Positions 1 through 8,094 of a stretch of 48,813 nucleotides of DNA are shown one piece after another. The notes under the pieces were generated by a model. It worked only from the letters and a program-made list of their open reading frames with translations, made no database searches and was not told where the DNA came from. Both the position numbers and the translations under genes were made by a program. The DNA lies in NCBI RefSeq assembly GCF_019747315.1, contig NZ_JAIEQY010000071.1:1-48813 (forward strand), in the 5' to 3' direction. This DNA comes from Roseococcus sp. (lineage in GTDB: Bacteria; Pseudomonadota; Alphaproteobacteria; Acetobacterales; Acetobacteraceae). Positions within the stretch are counted from its first letter, which is position 1. The number at the start of each line of letters is the position of its first letter.

Positions 1-1
1 C

Positions 2-61
2 CTCGTCAGCCCAGCCGAATGTGCGAACTACCTCGTCAACTCAGGCTACGCTTCCGTGTAA
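2..61 (+). CDS. IS630-family transposase, C-terminal fragment (cut by window edge)
   Basis: Frame 2 reads in from the window edge and ends at TAA (59-61). Its last residues include AECANYLVNSGYASV. IS630-family transposases commonly end in a motif of the type ECANYF-x-x-AGY, so this is most likely the tail of such a transposase whose body lies outside the window. Only 19 residues are visible, so the family call rests on one short motif, and whether the element is intact cannot be judged. Confidence 0.5.
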   Translation, partial: LVSPAECANYLVNSGYASV

Positions 62-405
62 ACGCAGCACGCTCTAGACTTGGAAAATTGCCAACCTCGG
101 TCCCGCGTCATGCTGGCAGTGCAGGCGGTCGCTCCCTTTCGTCCGAGGGCGAACGCGGCAGCGTCCGTCCCATCATCACCCGCGTCCTTGGTCTGATCCT
201 TGGCAATGTCGGCCAAAAGGTTAGGCATGGCGATAGGATCGCAGAGCCTAAGGATGAGCCTATTTGCTCCGGGCGCGCCATGCGAGCCTCTGCGAAGCGC
301 CGCGTGCCCAACGCAGTCCGATAAGCTCAGGTCGGCCGGAATTACCCCGCTACCCAGCGTCTTGCACGACCGCCAAGCCCGGCCGGGTACCTCAGAAATC
401 GGGGT
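62..405. mobile_element. Gene-poor stretch beside the IS end, possible decayed transposase remnant
   Basis: About 340 bp with no convincing gene. On the minus strand, 228 down to about 100, a short open frame contains NLLADIAKDQ and then GRKGATACTAS. This weakly recalls the 'LLADKAYD...RGATAVIPS' segment of IS5-type transposases, but no start, catalytic motif or continuation is present. The stretch is best read as mobile-element debris or unselected spacer between the IS630 end and the asd terminator. Confidence 0.25.
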
Positions 406-447
406 CCGGGGCCTTTCGGCCCCGGCGGGTCCAGGGCAGCGCCCTGG
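406..447 (-). terminator. Double hairpin downstream of asd
   Basis: Two perfect hairpins sit just past the asd stop on the minus strand. At 431-447 the arms are CCAGGGC/GCCCTGG with a 3-base loop. At 406-425 the arms are CCGGGGCC/GGCCCCGG, and the loop reads GAAA on the minus strand (a GNRA-type tetraloop). There is no long T tract, which is common for terminators in GC-rich genomes. The role as asd terminator is inferred from position and structure. Confidence 0.6.
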
Positions 448-454
448 CCTTCAC

Positions 455-1450
455 TTACCGGCGCATACGCTCCGCGATCTGCACCGCATTCAGCGCGGCG
501 CCCTTCAGCAGCTGATCCCCGCAGAGGAAGAGGTCCAACCCCCGCTCCCCGAACACCGGGTTCGCCCGGATGCGGCCGGCTTCTACGTCGTCCTGGCCTG
601 TGGCCGTAATCGGCATCGGGTAGCGCTGCGCCGCGGGCTCATCCACCACGCGCACGCCGGCGGCGCGGGACAGCACCTCACGGGCGGCTTCGGCGGTGAT
701 GGGCCGTTCGGTCTCGATGGTCACGGCTTCGGCATGCACGCGATAGGTCGGGATGCGGACGGCGGTGCAGGAGATCAGAAGATCGGGCATGCCCATGATC
801 TTCCGGCTTTCCCAGGCCACCTTCATTTCCTCGCGCGTGTAGCCATTCGGCTGGAAGCTATCGATCTGCGGGATGACGTTGAAGGCCAGCGGGTGGGCGA
901 AGACGTCGTGCTGGGCGGGTTGGCCGTCCACCAGCACGCGGCGGGTTTCGCGCTCCAGCTCGGCCATGCCTTCGGCGCCCGCGCCCGAGGCCGCCTGGTA
1001 GGTCGAGACGATGACGCGCTTGAGGCCGAAGGCCTGGCGCAGCGGCTCCAGGGCCACCACCAGGATGGCGGTCGTGCAGTTCGGGTTGGCGATCAGGCGG
1101 TGGTGGCCGATGGCGCTTTCATTCACCTCGGGCACCACCAGCGGCACATCGGCTTCGAGCCGCAGCGCGGAGGAATTATCCACCACGGCGACGCCCTCGG
1201 CGGCCAGCGCGCGCGCATGCGCCTTGGCGAAATCGCCGGAGACGGCGAGCAGCGCGAGATCGAGGTTGCGGGCGCCGTCCGGGCTATAGGCCTCGATGGT
1301 GACGTCGCCCCAGGGTGTGGTCTGTTTCGTGCCGGCCGAGCGCGTGGAGGCGAAGAGACGCAGTTCCGTCACGGGGAAGCGGCGCTTGGCCAGCACCTCC
1401 ACCAATTCCTTGCCGACCGCGCCCGTGGCACCGATCACGCCCACACGCAT
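455..1450 (-). CDS. asd: Aspartate-semialdehyde dehydrogenase
   Basis: 331 residues, normal for the family. The enzyme reduces aspartyl phosphate to aspartate semialdehyde with NADPH, the branch point to lysine, threonine, methionine and diaminopimelate. The N terminus MRVGVIGATGAVG is the dinucleotide-binding loop. NPNCTTA holds the catalytic cysteine (C125), and H239 lies in the R-x-x-x-x-YRVHAE segment as expected. A start 8 codons further upstream is open, but the chosen ATG (1448-1450) has an AGGAG-type site just upstream and begins directly with the Rossmann strand. It stands alone on the minus strand, with a double hairpin after its stop. Confidence 0.95.
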   Translation of the reverse strand: MRVGVIGATGAVGKELVEVLAKRRFPVTELRLFASTRSAGTKQTTPWGDVTIEAYSPDGARNLDLALLAVSGDFAKAHARALAAEGVAVVDNSSALRLEADVPLVVPEVNESAIGHHRLIANPNCTTAILVVALEPLRQAFGLKRVIVSTYQAASGAGAEGMAELERETRRVLVDGQPAQHDVFAHPLAFNVIPQIDSFQPNGYTREEMKVAWESRKIMGMPDLLISCTAVRIPTYRVHAEAVTIETERPITAEAAREVLSRAAGVRVVDEPAAQRYPMPITATGQDDVEAGRIRANPVFGERGLDLFLCGDQLLKGAALNAVQIAERMRR

Positions 1451-1539
1451 CACACATTTCTCCTGCCTGAACACGGCGCTGTGTAGCGCGGCGCAAACTC
1501 CAGGAAAACCGCGCAGGCTGCAGATCAGCCCGGCGCGGC

Positions 1540-2871
1540 TTAGGCCATGGCGTTCATCACCCGCGTAACGTCCGGGGCCTCGTTCAGCGCCCAGATCGCG
1601 CCGATGGCGGCCTCGGCCCGGTCGGTGAAGCCGGCGATGCCTGCATTGTCGCGAAATTTCGCCTCCAGCTCCGCGTCGCTCATCGGATGCTCGAGGCTTC
1701 CGCGTGGCGCGATCACTCGGCGCTGGAGAAGCTGGCCATCATGAAGGCGCACCGTCACGCGGGCGGCGCCGCGCGGCAGGCTCTCATCCAGCGCGGCGGA
1801 AACCTTCGCGCGGAAGGCGGCAAGTGCTGGGTCCAGCACCGCCGGCATTTCGAAATCGGCCACGCCCGCCTTGCCACGGACGAAGCCCAGGGCGGCGCTG
1901 TGATGGATGCTCACCCGCGCATCGCGCTCATTCGCCACCAAGCGGTCCCCACGGGCCAGCAGGAGCGCATCGCCGGCCACGTTCACCTGGGCGATGCGCT
2001 CCGGCGGGCCGATCTCTTCGCGCAGGGCCAGGCAGGCTTCGATCACGGCGTGGAAGACGATCCCGGCCGGGTAGGGTTTGAAGGTGTTGCGCGCGATTTC
2101 CCAATGGGCGCCCAGCCCATCGCTGATTGCTGGCAGCTTCGGCGCATCGCCGGTGGCGCGGGCGAAGCCGAGCGGGCCCTCAATGGCCGCGGGCGCCGCC
2201 TTGTAACCCTTCTGGGCCAGCAGCGCGGCGAGGATGCCGTGCCGCGCCGCATTGCCCACGCCCACATTCTTCGCTGCAGTGGGCAGGTTTTCGACCAGGC
2301 CTGCCGCCTGGCTCGCCGCGATGCCCAGCGCGTGCCAGCTCTGTTCCGCGCTCAGCCCCAGCAGCTTTGCGCAGCCCGCCGCCGCGCCGAAATGCCCGCA
2401 GGTCGAAGTGATGTGCCAGCCCCGCGCATAATGCCCCGGCGAGATGGCATTGCCGATCCGGCATTCGACCTCACCACCCAGCAGGAAGGCATGCAACACC
2501 CCCGCGCCCGAGAAGCCGCGCTGCTCAGCGAGCGCGAAGAGGGCAGGGGCCACGGGTGCCGCGGGATGGATGACGGTGGCCAGATGCGTGTCGTCATAGT
2601 CGAGCAGGTTGGAAGCGATGGCGTTGACGAAACTGGCCGCCATCGGATCGAGCTTCACGCCCTGGCCGATCACCGTCGCGACGGCAGGGCCCGAGAACTC
2701 CCGCATCACGTCCAGGGCCGTGGTCACGGCCGGATCATGCGCCACGCCGAGCGCGCAGCCGAGATGGTTGAGGATGGCGCGTTTTGCGTCATGCCGAAGG
2801 CTGGGCTTGATGTGTTCCCAGCGAGAGGCCGCGATGAATTCGCCGAGGATCTGGCCCGCGAAACGGCTCAT
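1540..2871 (-). CDS. MmgE/PrpD family protein
   Basis: 443 residues from the chosen ATG. The family includes 2-methylcitrate dehydratase and cis-aconitate decarboxylase and acts on tricarboxylates or related acids. Family-typical stretches are visible: ANAIASNLLDYDDTH near residue 90, a GHYARGWHITSTCGHFGAAAG block, and a C-terminal domain with GSLEHPMSDAELEAKF. A GTG start 19 codons upstream (2926-2928) is possible, but those codons give an atypical Pro/Ala-rich leader. It is transcribed away from the SDR gene and shares its control region, so a role in the same catabolic pathway is likely. The substrate is unknown. Confidence 0.85.
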   Translation of the reverse strand: MSRFAGQILGEFIAASRWEHIKPSLRHDAKRAILNHLGCALGVAHDPAVTTALDVMREFSGPAVATVIGQGVKLDPMAASFVNAIASNLLDYDDTHLATVIHPAAPVAPALFALAEQRGFSGAGVLHAFLLGGEVECRIGNAISPGHYARGWHITSTCGHFGAAAGCAKLLGLSAEQSWHALGIAASQAAGLVENLPTAAKNVGVGNAARHGILAALLAQKGYKAAPAAIEGPLGFARATGDAPKLPAISDGLGAHWEIARNTFKPYPAGIVFHAVIEACLALREEIGPPERIAQVNVAGDALLLARGDRLVANERDARVSIHHSAALGFVRGKAGVADFEMPAVLDPALAAFRAKVSAALDESLPRGAARVTVRLHDGQLLQRRVIAPRGSLEHPMSDAELEAKFRDNAGIAGFTDRAEAAIGAIWALNEAPDVTRVMNAMA

Positions 2872-2949
2872 GGCGCGTGCCGCAGGGCTCTGGGGGGAAC
2901 AATGGACATGCGGAGTTCTCGCTGACACCGGGCGCTAACCGCCCCTTGG

Positions 2950-2963
2950 TGATAGCGATACCG
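2950..2963. promoter_or_regulatory. Candidate LacI-type operator, site 1
   Basis: The 14-mer TGATAGCGATACCG has the central CG and flanking half-sites typical of LacI/GntR-family operators. It matches the reverse complement of site 2 (5877-5890) at 11 of 14 positions. It lies between the divergent MmgE/PrpD gene and the SDR-Bug-LacI operon. The reader is presumed to be the LacI-type regulator at 4828-5856. Confidence 0.45.
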
Positions 2964-3035
2964 ACTGGCCATGGCCTCGTAAACCCTGCGTGTGCAGCGT
3001 TGCATGGCTTGGAGAGGAGCGGCTAACCTCCTTAG

Positions 3036-3857
3036 ATGTTATCAGTCACACACGATCCCCACGCGGCCGGCCGAGAGGCGCAGCGTCCCCTGCAAGGCCG
3101 GGTGGCGTTGGTGACCGGCGCCACCGGCGGGATTGGCCTGTCGGTCGGCGCCGCGCTGGCCGCCCAGGGGTGTGACCTCGTCCTGCATGGGCTGGCCGAC
3201 CCGCAGGAGGCGGCGCCCGTCCTTGGGGAGCTCGCCGACAGCCACCAAGTCGATGTCAGCTACCACGCGGCCGACCTGGCGGACCCCCGGGCCATCGCGG
3301 CGATGATGGCGCGGCTGGGGCGGCTGGACATCCTGGTGAACAACGCGGCGATCCGCCATTTCGCCCCCATCGAGCACATGGCCCCCGAGGATTGGGACCT
3401 GGATCTCGCCGTGAACCTCTCAGCGGCCTTTCACCTCATCCGGTTGGCCTTGCCTGGGATGCGGCAGTGCGGCTGGGGCCGCATCATCAACATGTCCTCC
3501 ATCTACGGTCTGGTGGGCGGCGCCGAGCGCGTGGGGTACGTCACCACCAAGACCGCGCTGCTCGGCCTGACGCGCGCCGTGGCGCTGGAGACGGCGCAAA
3601 GCGGCATTACCTGCAACGCCATCTGCGCCGGCACCACGCTGACGCCGAATATCGAAACCCGCATCCAGGCGCTGATGGCGGCGGAGGGGCTGGACCGGCC
3701 GGCTGCCACGGCGCGCTTCCTGGACGGGAAGAACCCCTCTGGTCGCATGGTGGAGGCCAGCGCGATCGGCGCCATGGCCGCCTTCCTGTGCGGGGAGGCG
3801 GGACGCGACATCACCGGAATTGCCTGGCCAGTGGATGGCGGCTGGTCCGCCGCGTGA
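3036..3857 (+). CDS. Short-chain dehydrogenase/reductase, 3-hydroxybutyrate-dehydrogenase-like
   Basis: 273 residues with about 20 leader residues before the Rossmann fold. TGATGGIG (residues 27-34) binds NAD(P), NNAA (102-105) stabilises the core, and the catalytic set is S154/S155, Y168 and K172 in the YxxxK arrangement. The end GIAWPVDGGWSAA is typical of classical SDRs. It likely oxidises or reduces a hydroxy acid; the substrate is not readable from sequence. It is the first gene of an operon with the Bug receptor (14 bp gap) and the LacI regulator (ATGA overlap), downstream of operator site 1. Confidence 0.88.
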   Translation: MLSVTHDPHAAGREAQRPLQGRVALVTGATGGIGLSVGAALAAQGCDLVLHGLADPQEAAPVLGELADSHQVDVSYHAADLADPRAIAAMMARLGRLDILVNNAAIRHFAPIEHMAPEDWDLDLAVNLSAAFHLIRLALPGMRQCGWGRIINMSSIYGLVGGAERVGYVTTKTALLGLTRAVALETAQSGITCNAICAGTTLTPNIETRIQALMAAEGLDRPAATARFLDGKNPSGRMVEASAIGAMAAFLCGEAGRDITGIAWPVDGGWSAA

Positions 3858-3871
3858 ACGGGAGGAACATC

Positions 3872-4831
3872 ATGAACAGACGTTATGCCTTGGCCATTGG
3901 CCTATCGGTTCCTGCGCTGCGCCAGGCGCGTGGGCAGGGTTTCCCCACGCGCCCCCTGCGCCTCATCGTCACCTGGCCGCCGGGCGGCACGACCGACATT
4001 CTGGCGCGGCAGTTGCAACCCCAGCTCACCGCGGCTCTGGGCCAGCCGGTCATCGTGGAAAATCGCGGCGGCGCCTCGGGCGCGATCGGCGCGGCGGAGC
4101 TGGCCCGCGCGCCCGCCGATGGGCATGTCTTCGGCATGGTGACCAGCACGGTCATCTCGGCCACGCTGCTCTCCCGCCAGCCCTATGATCCCCTCCGCGA
4201 CCTGACGCCGATCATGCTGCTGGCCCGCGTGGCCAATATCCTTGTGGTGCATCCCTCGCTGCCCGTCCACAGCGTGGGCGATCTCATTGCGCTGGCCAAG
4301 GCGCGGCCAGGAGCGCTGACCTTCGGCTCGCCGGGCATCGGCTCCGCGGTACATATCTCGGGCGAGATGTTCAAGCTGGCCGCCGGGGTGGACATGGTTC
4401 ATGCGCCCTATCGCGGCGGCGGGCCGGCGCTGGCGGATCTGATGAGCGGCCATATCCAGCTCATGTTCGGCAATGCCAGCTCCACCCTGCCCTATGTGCG
4501 GGACGGCCAGCTGCGCGCCATTGCCGTGACCTCGGCCGAGCGCGCCTCCTACCTGCCGCGCGTGCCCACCATCGCGGAATCCGGCCTGCCCGGTTTCGCG
4601 ATTGATGAATGGTATGGCTGCCTCGGCCCGGCAGGCATGGCGCCGGTTGCGGTGGAGCGGATCAACGCCGTTCTCAACGCCATCATCACCCAACCCGCCG
4701 AGCGTTCGAGGCTGCTGGAGATGGGGGCTGAGGTGGTGGGTGGCAGCGCCGCCGAATTCGGGCGCTTCATGGCCGGGGATGTCGCGAAGATCGGCCAGGT
4801 GGTGCGGGACGCACGCATCCGCGTGGAATGA
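3872..4831 (+). CDS. Bug/TctC-family periplasmic solute receptor
   Basis: 319 residues. Bug receptors bind carboxylates, aromatic acids or amides in the periplasm. Diagnostic parts are FPTRPLRLIVTWPPGGTTDILAR at the N terminus, VIVENRGGASGAIGA around residue 70, and a central GSPGIGSAVHISGE segment. The start ATG has a perfect GGAGG 6 bp upstream. The N-terminal export signal is short and weak (LAIGLSVPALRQARGQ). No TctA/TctB membrane genes lie nearby, which is usual for this expanded receptor family. It lies between the SDR and the regulator and overlaps the latter by ATGA. Confidence 0.88.
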   Translation: MNRRYALAIGLSVPALRQARGQGFPTRPLRLIVTWPPGGTTDILARQLQPQLTAALGQPVIVENRGGASGAIGAAELARAPADGHVFGMVTSTVISATLLSRQPYDPLRDLTPIMLLARVANILVVHPSLPVHSVGDLIALAKARPGALTFGSPGIGSAVHISGEMFKLAAGVDMVHAPYRGGGPALADLMSGHIQLMFGNASSTLPYVRDGQLRAIAVTSAERASYLPRVPTIAESGLPGFAIDEWYGCLGPAGMAPVAVERINAVLNAIITQPAERSRLLEMGAEVVGGSAAEFGRFMAGDVAKIGQVVRDARIRVE

Positions 4832-5856
4832 CGGGGGAGGGGGCGGAAAAGGAGAGGCCGCGCGGCGCGCGAATGCGGGACGTGGCGAAGGCGGCGCAGG
4901 TCTCCACCATGACCGTCTCCCGCGCGTTGACCGAGCCGGCGAAGGTCTCGGCCGAAATGCGCGCCCGCGTCGCGGAGGCGATCCGAGCGGTCGGCTATGT
5001 GCCGAACAAGCTGGCGGGCAGCCTTTCCTCCAATCGCAGCAAGGTGATCGGGCTGGTGGTCCCCAGCATCGAGAACTCGCTTTTTGCCGCGACCATCCAG
5101 GGCATCTCCGACGTGCTGCGCCGGCACGACCATCAGCTGATGATTGCTGATAGTGGCTACAGCCAGGAGGCGGAGGAGGCAGCAATCCAGGCCTTTCTGG
5201 AGCAGCGTGTCGCGGGCTTGATCCTGCATGACACGACCCATACGCCGGCCGCGGTTCGCATGATCCGTGCCTCCGGGGTGCCGGTGGTCGAGAATGGCAC
5301 CCTCACGCCCACGCCACTGGATATGGTGGTCAGCTACTCCAATGCCGATGCGGCGGAGGCCATGACGCTGCATTTGGCGCGGCTCGGCTATCGGCGCATC
5401 GGCTTTGTCAGCCTGCATGCGGCCGCCAATGCCCGCAGCCGCGATCGGCGCCGGGGCTATGGCGTGGCGCTGCATCAGGCAGGGCTGCCCTTGGATGCGG
5501 CGCTGGTGCTGGAGATGCCGCCGGGCCTCGCTTCCGGCGCGGAGGCGCTGGTGCGGCTGGTCGAGCGGGACGCGCCGGCGGATGCCATCTTCTTTGCCGG
5601 CGATGTGCTGGCCATGGGGGCCTCGCTGGAATGCGCGCGGCGGGGTTGGGCCGTGCCGCGCAAGGTGGCGCTCGCCGCCTTCGACAATTTCGACCTCTTG
5701 GGCCATCTGGTGCCCCCGGTGACCACGCTGCGCCTGCCGCGGCAGGAAATCGGGCGTCGCAGCGCGCAGGTGCTCCTGGATCGCATCCAGGGTCGTGCGA
5801 CGGGCCAGGTCTCCGTGGATCTTCGCTTTGAGATCATCCACCGCGCCAGCACCTGA
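4828..5856 (+). CDS. LacI-family transcriptional regulator
   Basis: 342 residues. The N-terminal helix-turn-helix is MRDVAKAAQVSTMTVSRAL (residues 16-34), followed by the hinge region PNKLAGSLSSNRSKVIGLVVPS and a periplasmic-binding-like effector domain to the C terminus. The FFAGDVLAMGA and VALAAFDNFD segments fit the GntR (gluconate repressor) branch of the family. It overlaps the Bug receptor gene by ATGA. Three similar operator-like 14-mers (2950, 5877, 8030) lie upstream of this operon and of the two neighbouring plus-strand units, which suggests autoregulated local control of the whole cluster. Confidence 0.92.
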   Translation: MTGEGAEKERPRGARMRDVAKAAQVSTMTVSRALTEPAKVSAEMRARVAEAIRAVGYVPNKLAGSLSSNRSKVIGLVVPSIENSLFAATIQGISDVLRRHDHQLMIADSGYSQEAEEAAIQAFLEQRVAGLILHDTTHTPAAVRMIRASGVPVVENGTLTPTPLDMVVSYSNADAAEAMTLHLARLGYRRIGFVSLHAAANARSRDRRRGYGVALHQAGLPLDAALVLEMPPGLASGAEALVRLVERDAPADAIFFAGDVLAMGASLECARRGWAVPRKVALAAFDNFDLLGHLVPPVTTLRLPRQEIGRRSAQVLLDRIQGRATGQVSVDLRFEIIHRAST

Positions 5857-5876
5857 CGCGCCCTTGGCGTGTCGGC

Positions 5877-5890
5877 TGATATCGCTAACA
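5877..5890. promoter_or_regulatory. Candidate LacI-type operator, site 2
   Basis: TGATATCGCTAACA reads TGTTAGCGATATCA on the other strand, close to a generic LacI-family operator with central CG. Half-site symmetry is 5 of 7. It lies in the 61-bp gap between the regulator stop and the dehydrogenase start. It follows a weak TTGGCG (5864-5869) that could be a -35 box, so a bound repressor would cover the promoter. Confidence 0.5.
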
Positions 5891-5917
5891 TTCGAAGCCA
5901 TCAGGGGAGGACGAAAA

Positions 5918-6817
5918 ATGACGGATCAGGTGATCGGCTTTGTGGGGCTGGGCCAGATGGGTCGGCCCATGGCCACGCGCTTGCTGGCGGCGGGGCACCG
6001 GCTGGTGGTGCATGACCGGGTGGAGGAGGCAGTGGCGGCGCTTGTCGCGCTGGGCGCTGAATCCGCCGGCAGCGCGCGGGAGGTCGCGGATCGGGCCGAT
6101 GTGGTGCTGGTCAGCCTTCCCACGCCGGCCATCGTGCGCGAGGTGGCGATCGGTCCTGGTGGCGTGATCGAGGGGCAGCGCGCGCGGCTGCTGGTCGATT
6201 TTTCGACCACCGGCCCAAGGGTCGCGGCCGAAATGGCGGCCGCCTTCGCCGAGGCGGGACGCGCCGTGCTGGATGCCCCGGTGAGCGGCGGCCGATCAGG
6301 CGCTGTCGCGGGCACCCTGGCCGTCATGATTTCGGGCCCGCGCGCCGGCTATGAAGGACTGGAGCCGCTGCTGAAAGTTCTGGGCAAGCCGTTCTTTTGC
6401 GGCGAGACGCCCGGTGCCGCGCAGGTCATGAAGCTCTGCAACAATCTGCTGGCCGCTGCCGCCCTGGTCGTCTCCTCCGAGGCCATGGCCATGGGGGTGA
6501 AGGCCGGGCTGGATCCTTCCCTGATGTGCGAGGTGATCAACGCATCCTCCGGCCGCAACAGCGCCACGCAGGACAAGTTCCCGCGCGCGATCATTCCGCG
6601 CAGCTTCGATTTCGGCTTCGCGACCGGGCTTTCGCACAAGGATGTCCGGCTTTGCGTGGATGAGGCCGAAGCCATGGGCGTGCCCATGGTGGTGGGCAGT
6701 GCGGTGCGGCAGATGCTGGCTGTCACCAGCGCGCAATTCGGCGCCGAGAGCGACTTCACCTCGGTCGCCAAGGTGCTTGAAGGCTGGGCTGGCGTGCAGA
6801 TCGGCGGTGCGCGATGA
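5918..6817 (+). CDS. NAD(P)-dependent beta-hydroxyacid dehydrogenase (3-hydroxyisobutyrate dehydrogenase family)
   Basis: 299 residues. GFVGLGQMGRPMA at the N terminus is the NAD(P)-binding loop. DAPVSGGRSGAVAGTLAVMISG is the substrate-binding block, and K172 in QVMKLCNNLL is the expected catalytic lysine. The ATG has GGGGAGG 7 bp upstream; upstream in-frame codons belong to the regulator's shadow. It is translationally coupled (ATGA) to the metallo-beta-lactamase gene. It resembles the gene at 45441-46283 in family but not in close sequence. The substrate is likely a 2- or 3-hydroxy acid such as tartronate semialdehyde or hydroxyisobutyrate. Confidence 0.9.
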   Translation: MTDQVIGFVGLGQMGRPMATRLLAAGHRLVVHDRVEEAVAALVALGAESAGSAREVADRADVVLVSLPTPAIVREVAIGPGGVIEGQRARLLVDFSTTGPRVAAEMAAAFAEAGRAVLDAPVSGGRSGAVAGTLAVMISGPRAGYEGLEPLLKVLGKPFFCGETPGAAQVMKLCNNLLAAAALVVSSEAMAMGVKAGLDPSLMCEVINASSGRNSATQDKFPRAIIPRSFDFGFATGLSHKDVRLCVDEAEAMGVPMVVGSAVRQMLAVTSAQFGAESDFTSVAKVLEGWAGVQIGGAR

Positions 6818-7602
6818 CCTGGGAGGTTCATGCGCTGCGCTATGCGCGGCGCGATGCCACAGCGGCCGCGCATTTCATCGGCGGCGATCCGCATGACGGC
6901 CCGATGCCCATGGATTACTTCGTCTGGGTCTGCATCCGAGAGGGCCGCGCCGTCGTCGTTGACACCGGCTTCACGGAGGAGGTCGCTGCCAAGCGCAAGC
7001 GCGAATGGCTGCGCTGCCCGGTCGAATCGCTGCGCCTGCTCGGCGTCGCAAGGGAGGCGGTGGAAGATGTCGTGCTGACGCATCTGCACTACGACCATGT
7101 GGGCAGTTTCCATCTCTTCCCGAAGGCTCGCTTCCACCTGCGCGAGACCGAGATGCACTACGCGACCGGCCGTTACATGCGCCACGCGCATCTGGCGCAT
7201 TCCTTCGAGGTCGAGGATGTCGTCGGCATCGTCCGAATGAACTTCGCCGGGAGGGTGCGCTTCCATGATGGCTTGGTGGAGCCCTGGCCTGGCCTTCGCC
7301 TGCACCCCACCGGCGGGCATTCCGCGGGGCTGCAATTCGTCTCGGTGGAGACGGCGCGCGGCCGCGTGGTCCTCGCCTCTGACGTCACGCATTTCTACGC
7401 GAATATGGAACAGGGGCGCCCCTTCAGCACGGCCTTCCATGTCGGGGAGATGCTGGAGGGGTTCGACCGGCTGCGCGATGTGGCGACGAGCGAGGCGCAT
7501 ATCGTCCCGGGCCATGATCCGCTGGTCATGGCCCGCTATCCGGCCTCGGGCCCAGGGCTGGACGGCATCGCCGTCCGGCTGGACGTCGCCCCGACCGTTT
7601 GA
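6814..7602 (+). CDS. Metallo-beta-lactamase-fold hydrolase, N-acyl-homoserine-lactonase-like
   Basis: 262 residues. The zinc motif THLHYDHVG gives H90, H92, D94 and H95; further ligands are H169 (GGHSAG), D190 (LASDVTH) and H234 (VPGHDP), so the full dinuclear site is present. This is the arrangement of AHL lactonases and related lactonases. Given its coupling to a hydroxyacid dehydrogenase, it may open a lactone intermediate in catabolism rather than act on quorum signals; this is inference. The ATG overlaps the upstream stop (ATGA). Confidence 0.85.
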   Translation: MTWEVHALRYARRDATAAAHFIGGDPHDGPMPMDYFVWVCIREGRAVVVDTGFTEEVAAKRKREWLRCPVESLRLLGVAREAVEDVVLTHLHYDHVGSFHLFPKARFHLRETEMHYATGRYMRHAHLAHSFEVEDVVGIVRMNFAGRVRFHDGLVEPWPGLRLHPTGGHSAGLQFVSVETARGRVVLASDVTHFYANMEQGRPFSTAFHVGEMLEGFDRLRDVATSEAHIVPGHDPLVMARYPASGPGLDGIAVRLDVAPTV

Positions 7603-7613
7603 CCTGCGCCGGC

Positions 7614-7940
7614 CTACTTCACCGAGGAAAAGGCGGTGGGAGTCAGGATCATGTTGGTGATCGTGCCGACGATCGGACCGTCCTTCTCCGTCTCGGCGCG
7701 CTTGGCCAGCCATTCCGGATCGCTCGCAAAGGCGGCCCATTTCTGGTCGCGCTCGGCCAGGGATTCCCATTCCAGCAGATAGTAGAGGTCCTGGTTGGAA
7801 TCGCCGATCGCGACGGTCCAGAAGCCCGCCTGGCGGATGCCGTGCCGCGCCCAGATGTCCAGGGTGATGGTCTCGAAGCGCTTGAGCAGGTTGGGCAGGC
7901 GCCCAGGAATGCAGTGATAGATGCGAAGCTCGTGGATCAT
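7614..7940 (-). CDS. NIPSNAP-family small protein
   Basis: 108 residues. The start MIHELRIYHCIPGRLPNLLKRFE and the block FWTVAIGDSNQDLYYLLEWES are typical of NIPSNAP ferredoxin-like domains, which often accompany catabolic enzymes and may act as accessory or isomerase-like proteins. A GAGGAAA-type ribosome site precedes the ATG. It converges on the lactonase gene and diverges from the second Bug receptor, sharing the control region that holds operator site 3. No specific reaction can be assigned. Confidence 0.8.
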   Translation of the reverse strand: MIHELRIYHCIPGRLPNLLKRFETITLDIWARHGIRQAGFWTVAIGDSNQDLYYLLEWESLAERDQKWAAFASDPEWLAKRAETEKDGPIVGTITNMILTPTAFSSVK

Positions 7941-8009
7941 CGATGTTTCCTCTCTTCAGGCCCGCGTAGGGGCGGGACCTCGCGCGATGATGGGCCGGAC
8001 AGCCCGGCG

Positions 8010-8043
8010 TTGACAGATGGGCCGGGGTTTGGGATCGATAACA
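8010..8043 (+). promoter_or_regulatory. Promoter with overlapping LacI-type operator, site 3
   Basis: A perfect TTGACA (-35) lies at 8010-8015, with a -10 candidate near 8034-8040 (ATCGATA). The 14-mer at 8030-8043 reads TGTTATCGATCCCA on the minus strand and matches site 2 at 11 of 14 positions. It covers the -10 region, the classic position for repression of the Bug receptor gene downstream. Confidence 0.5.
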
Positions 8044-8094
8044 TAAGCAGGGCGAGCCATAACCGTCCGCATCGTCCACAGGGAAGGAACCACC

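Noticed and set aside
3392-3871. An N-terminal extension of the first Bug receptor through the SDR gene
   Set aside because: The frame is open by chance. The real start is the ATG at 3872 with a perfect GGAGG, and the SDR gene is certain in the other frame.
6814-7602. A quorum-quenching AHL lactonase as the main reading of the metallo-beta-lactamase gene
   Set aside because: The zinc motif fits, but the gene is coupled to a hydroxyacid dehydrogenase in a catabolic cluster and no luxI/luxR gene is visible, so a catabolic lactonase is at least as likely.
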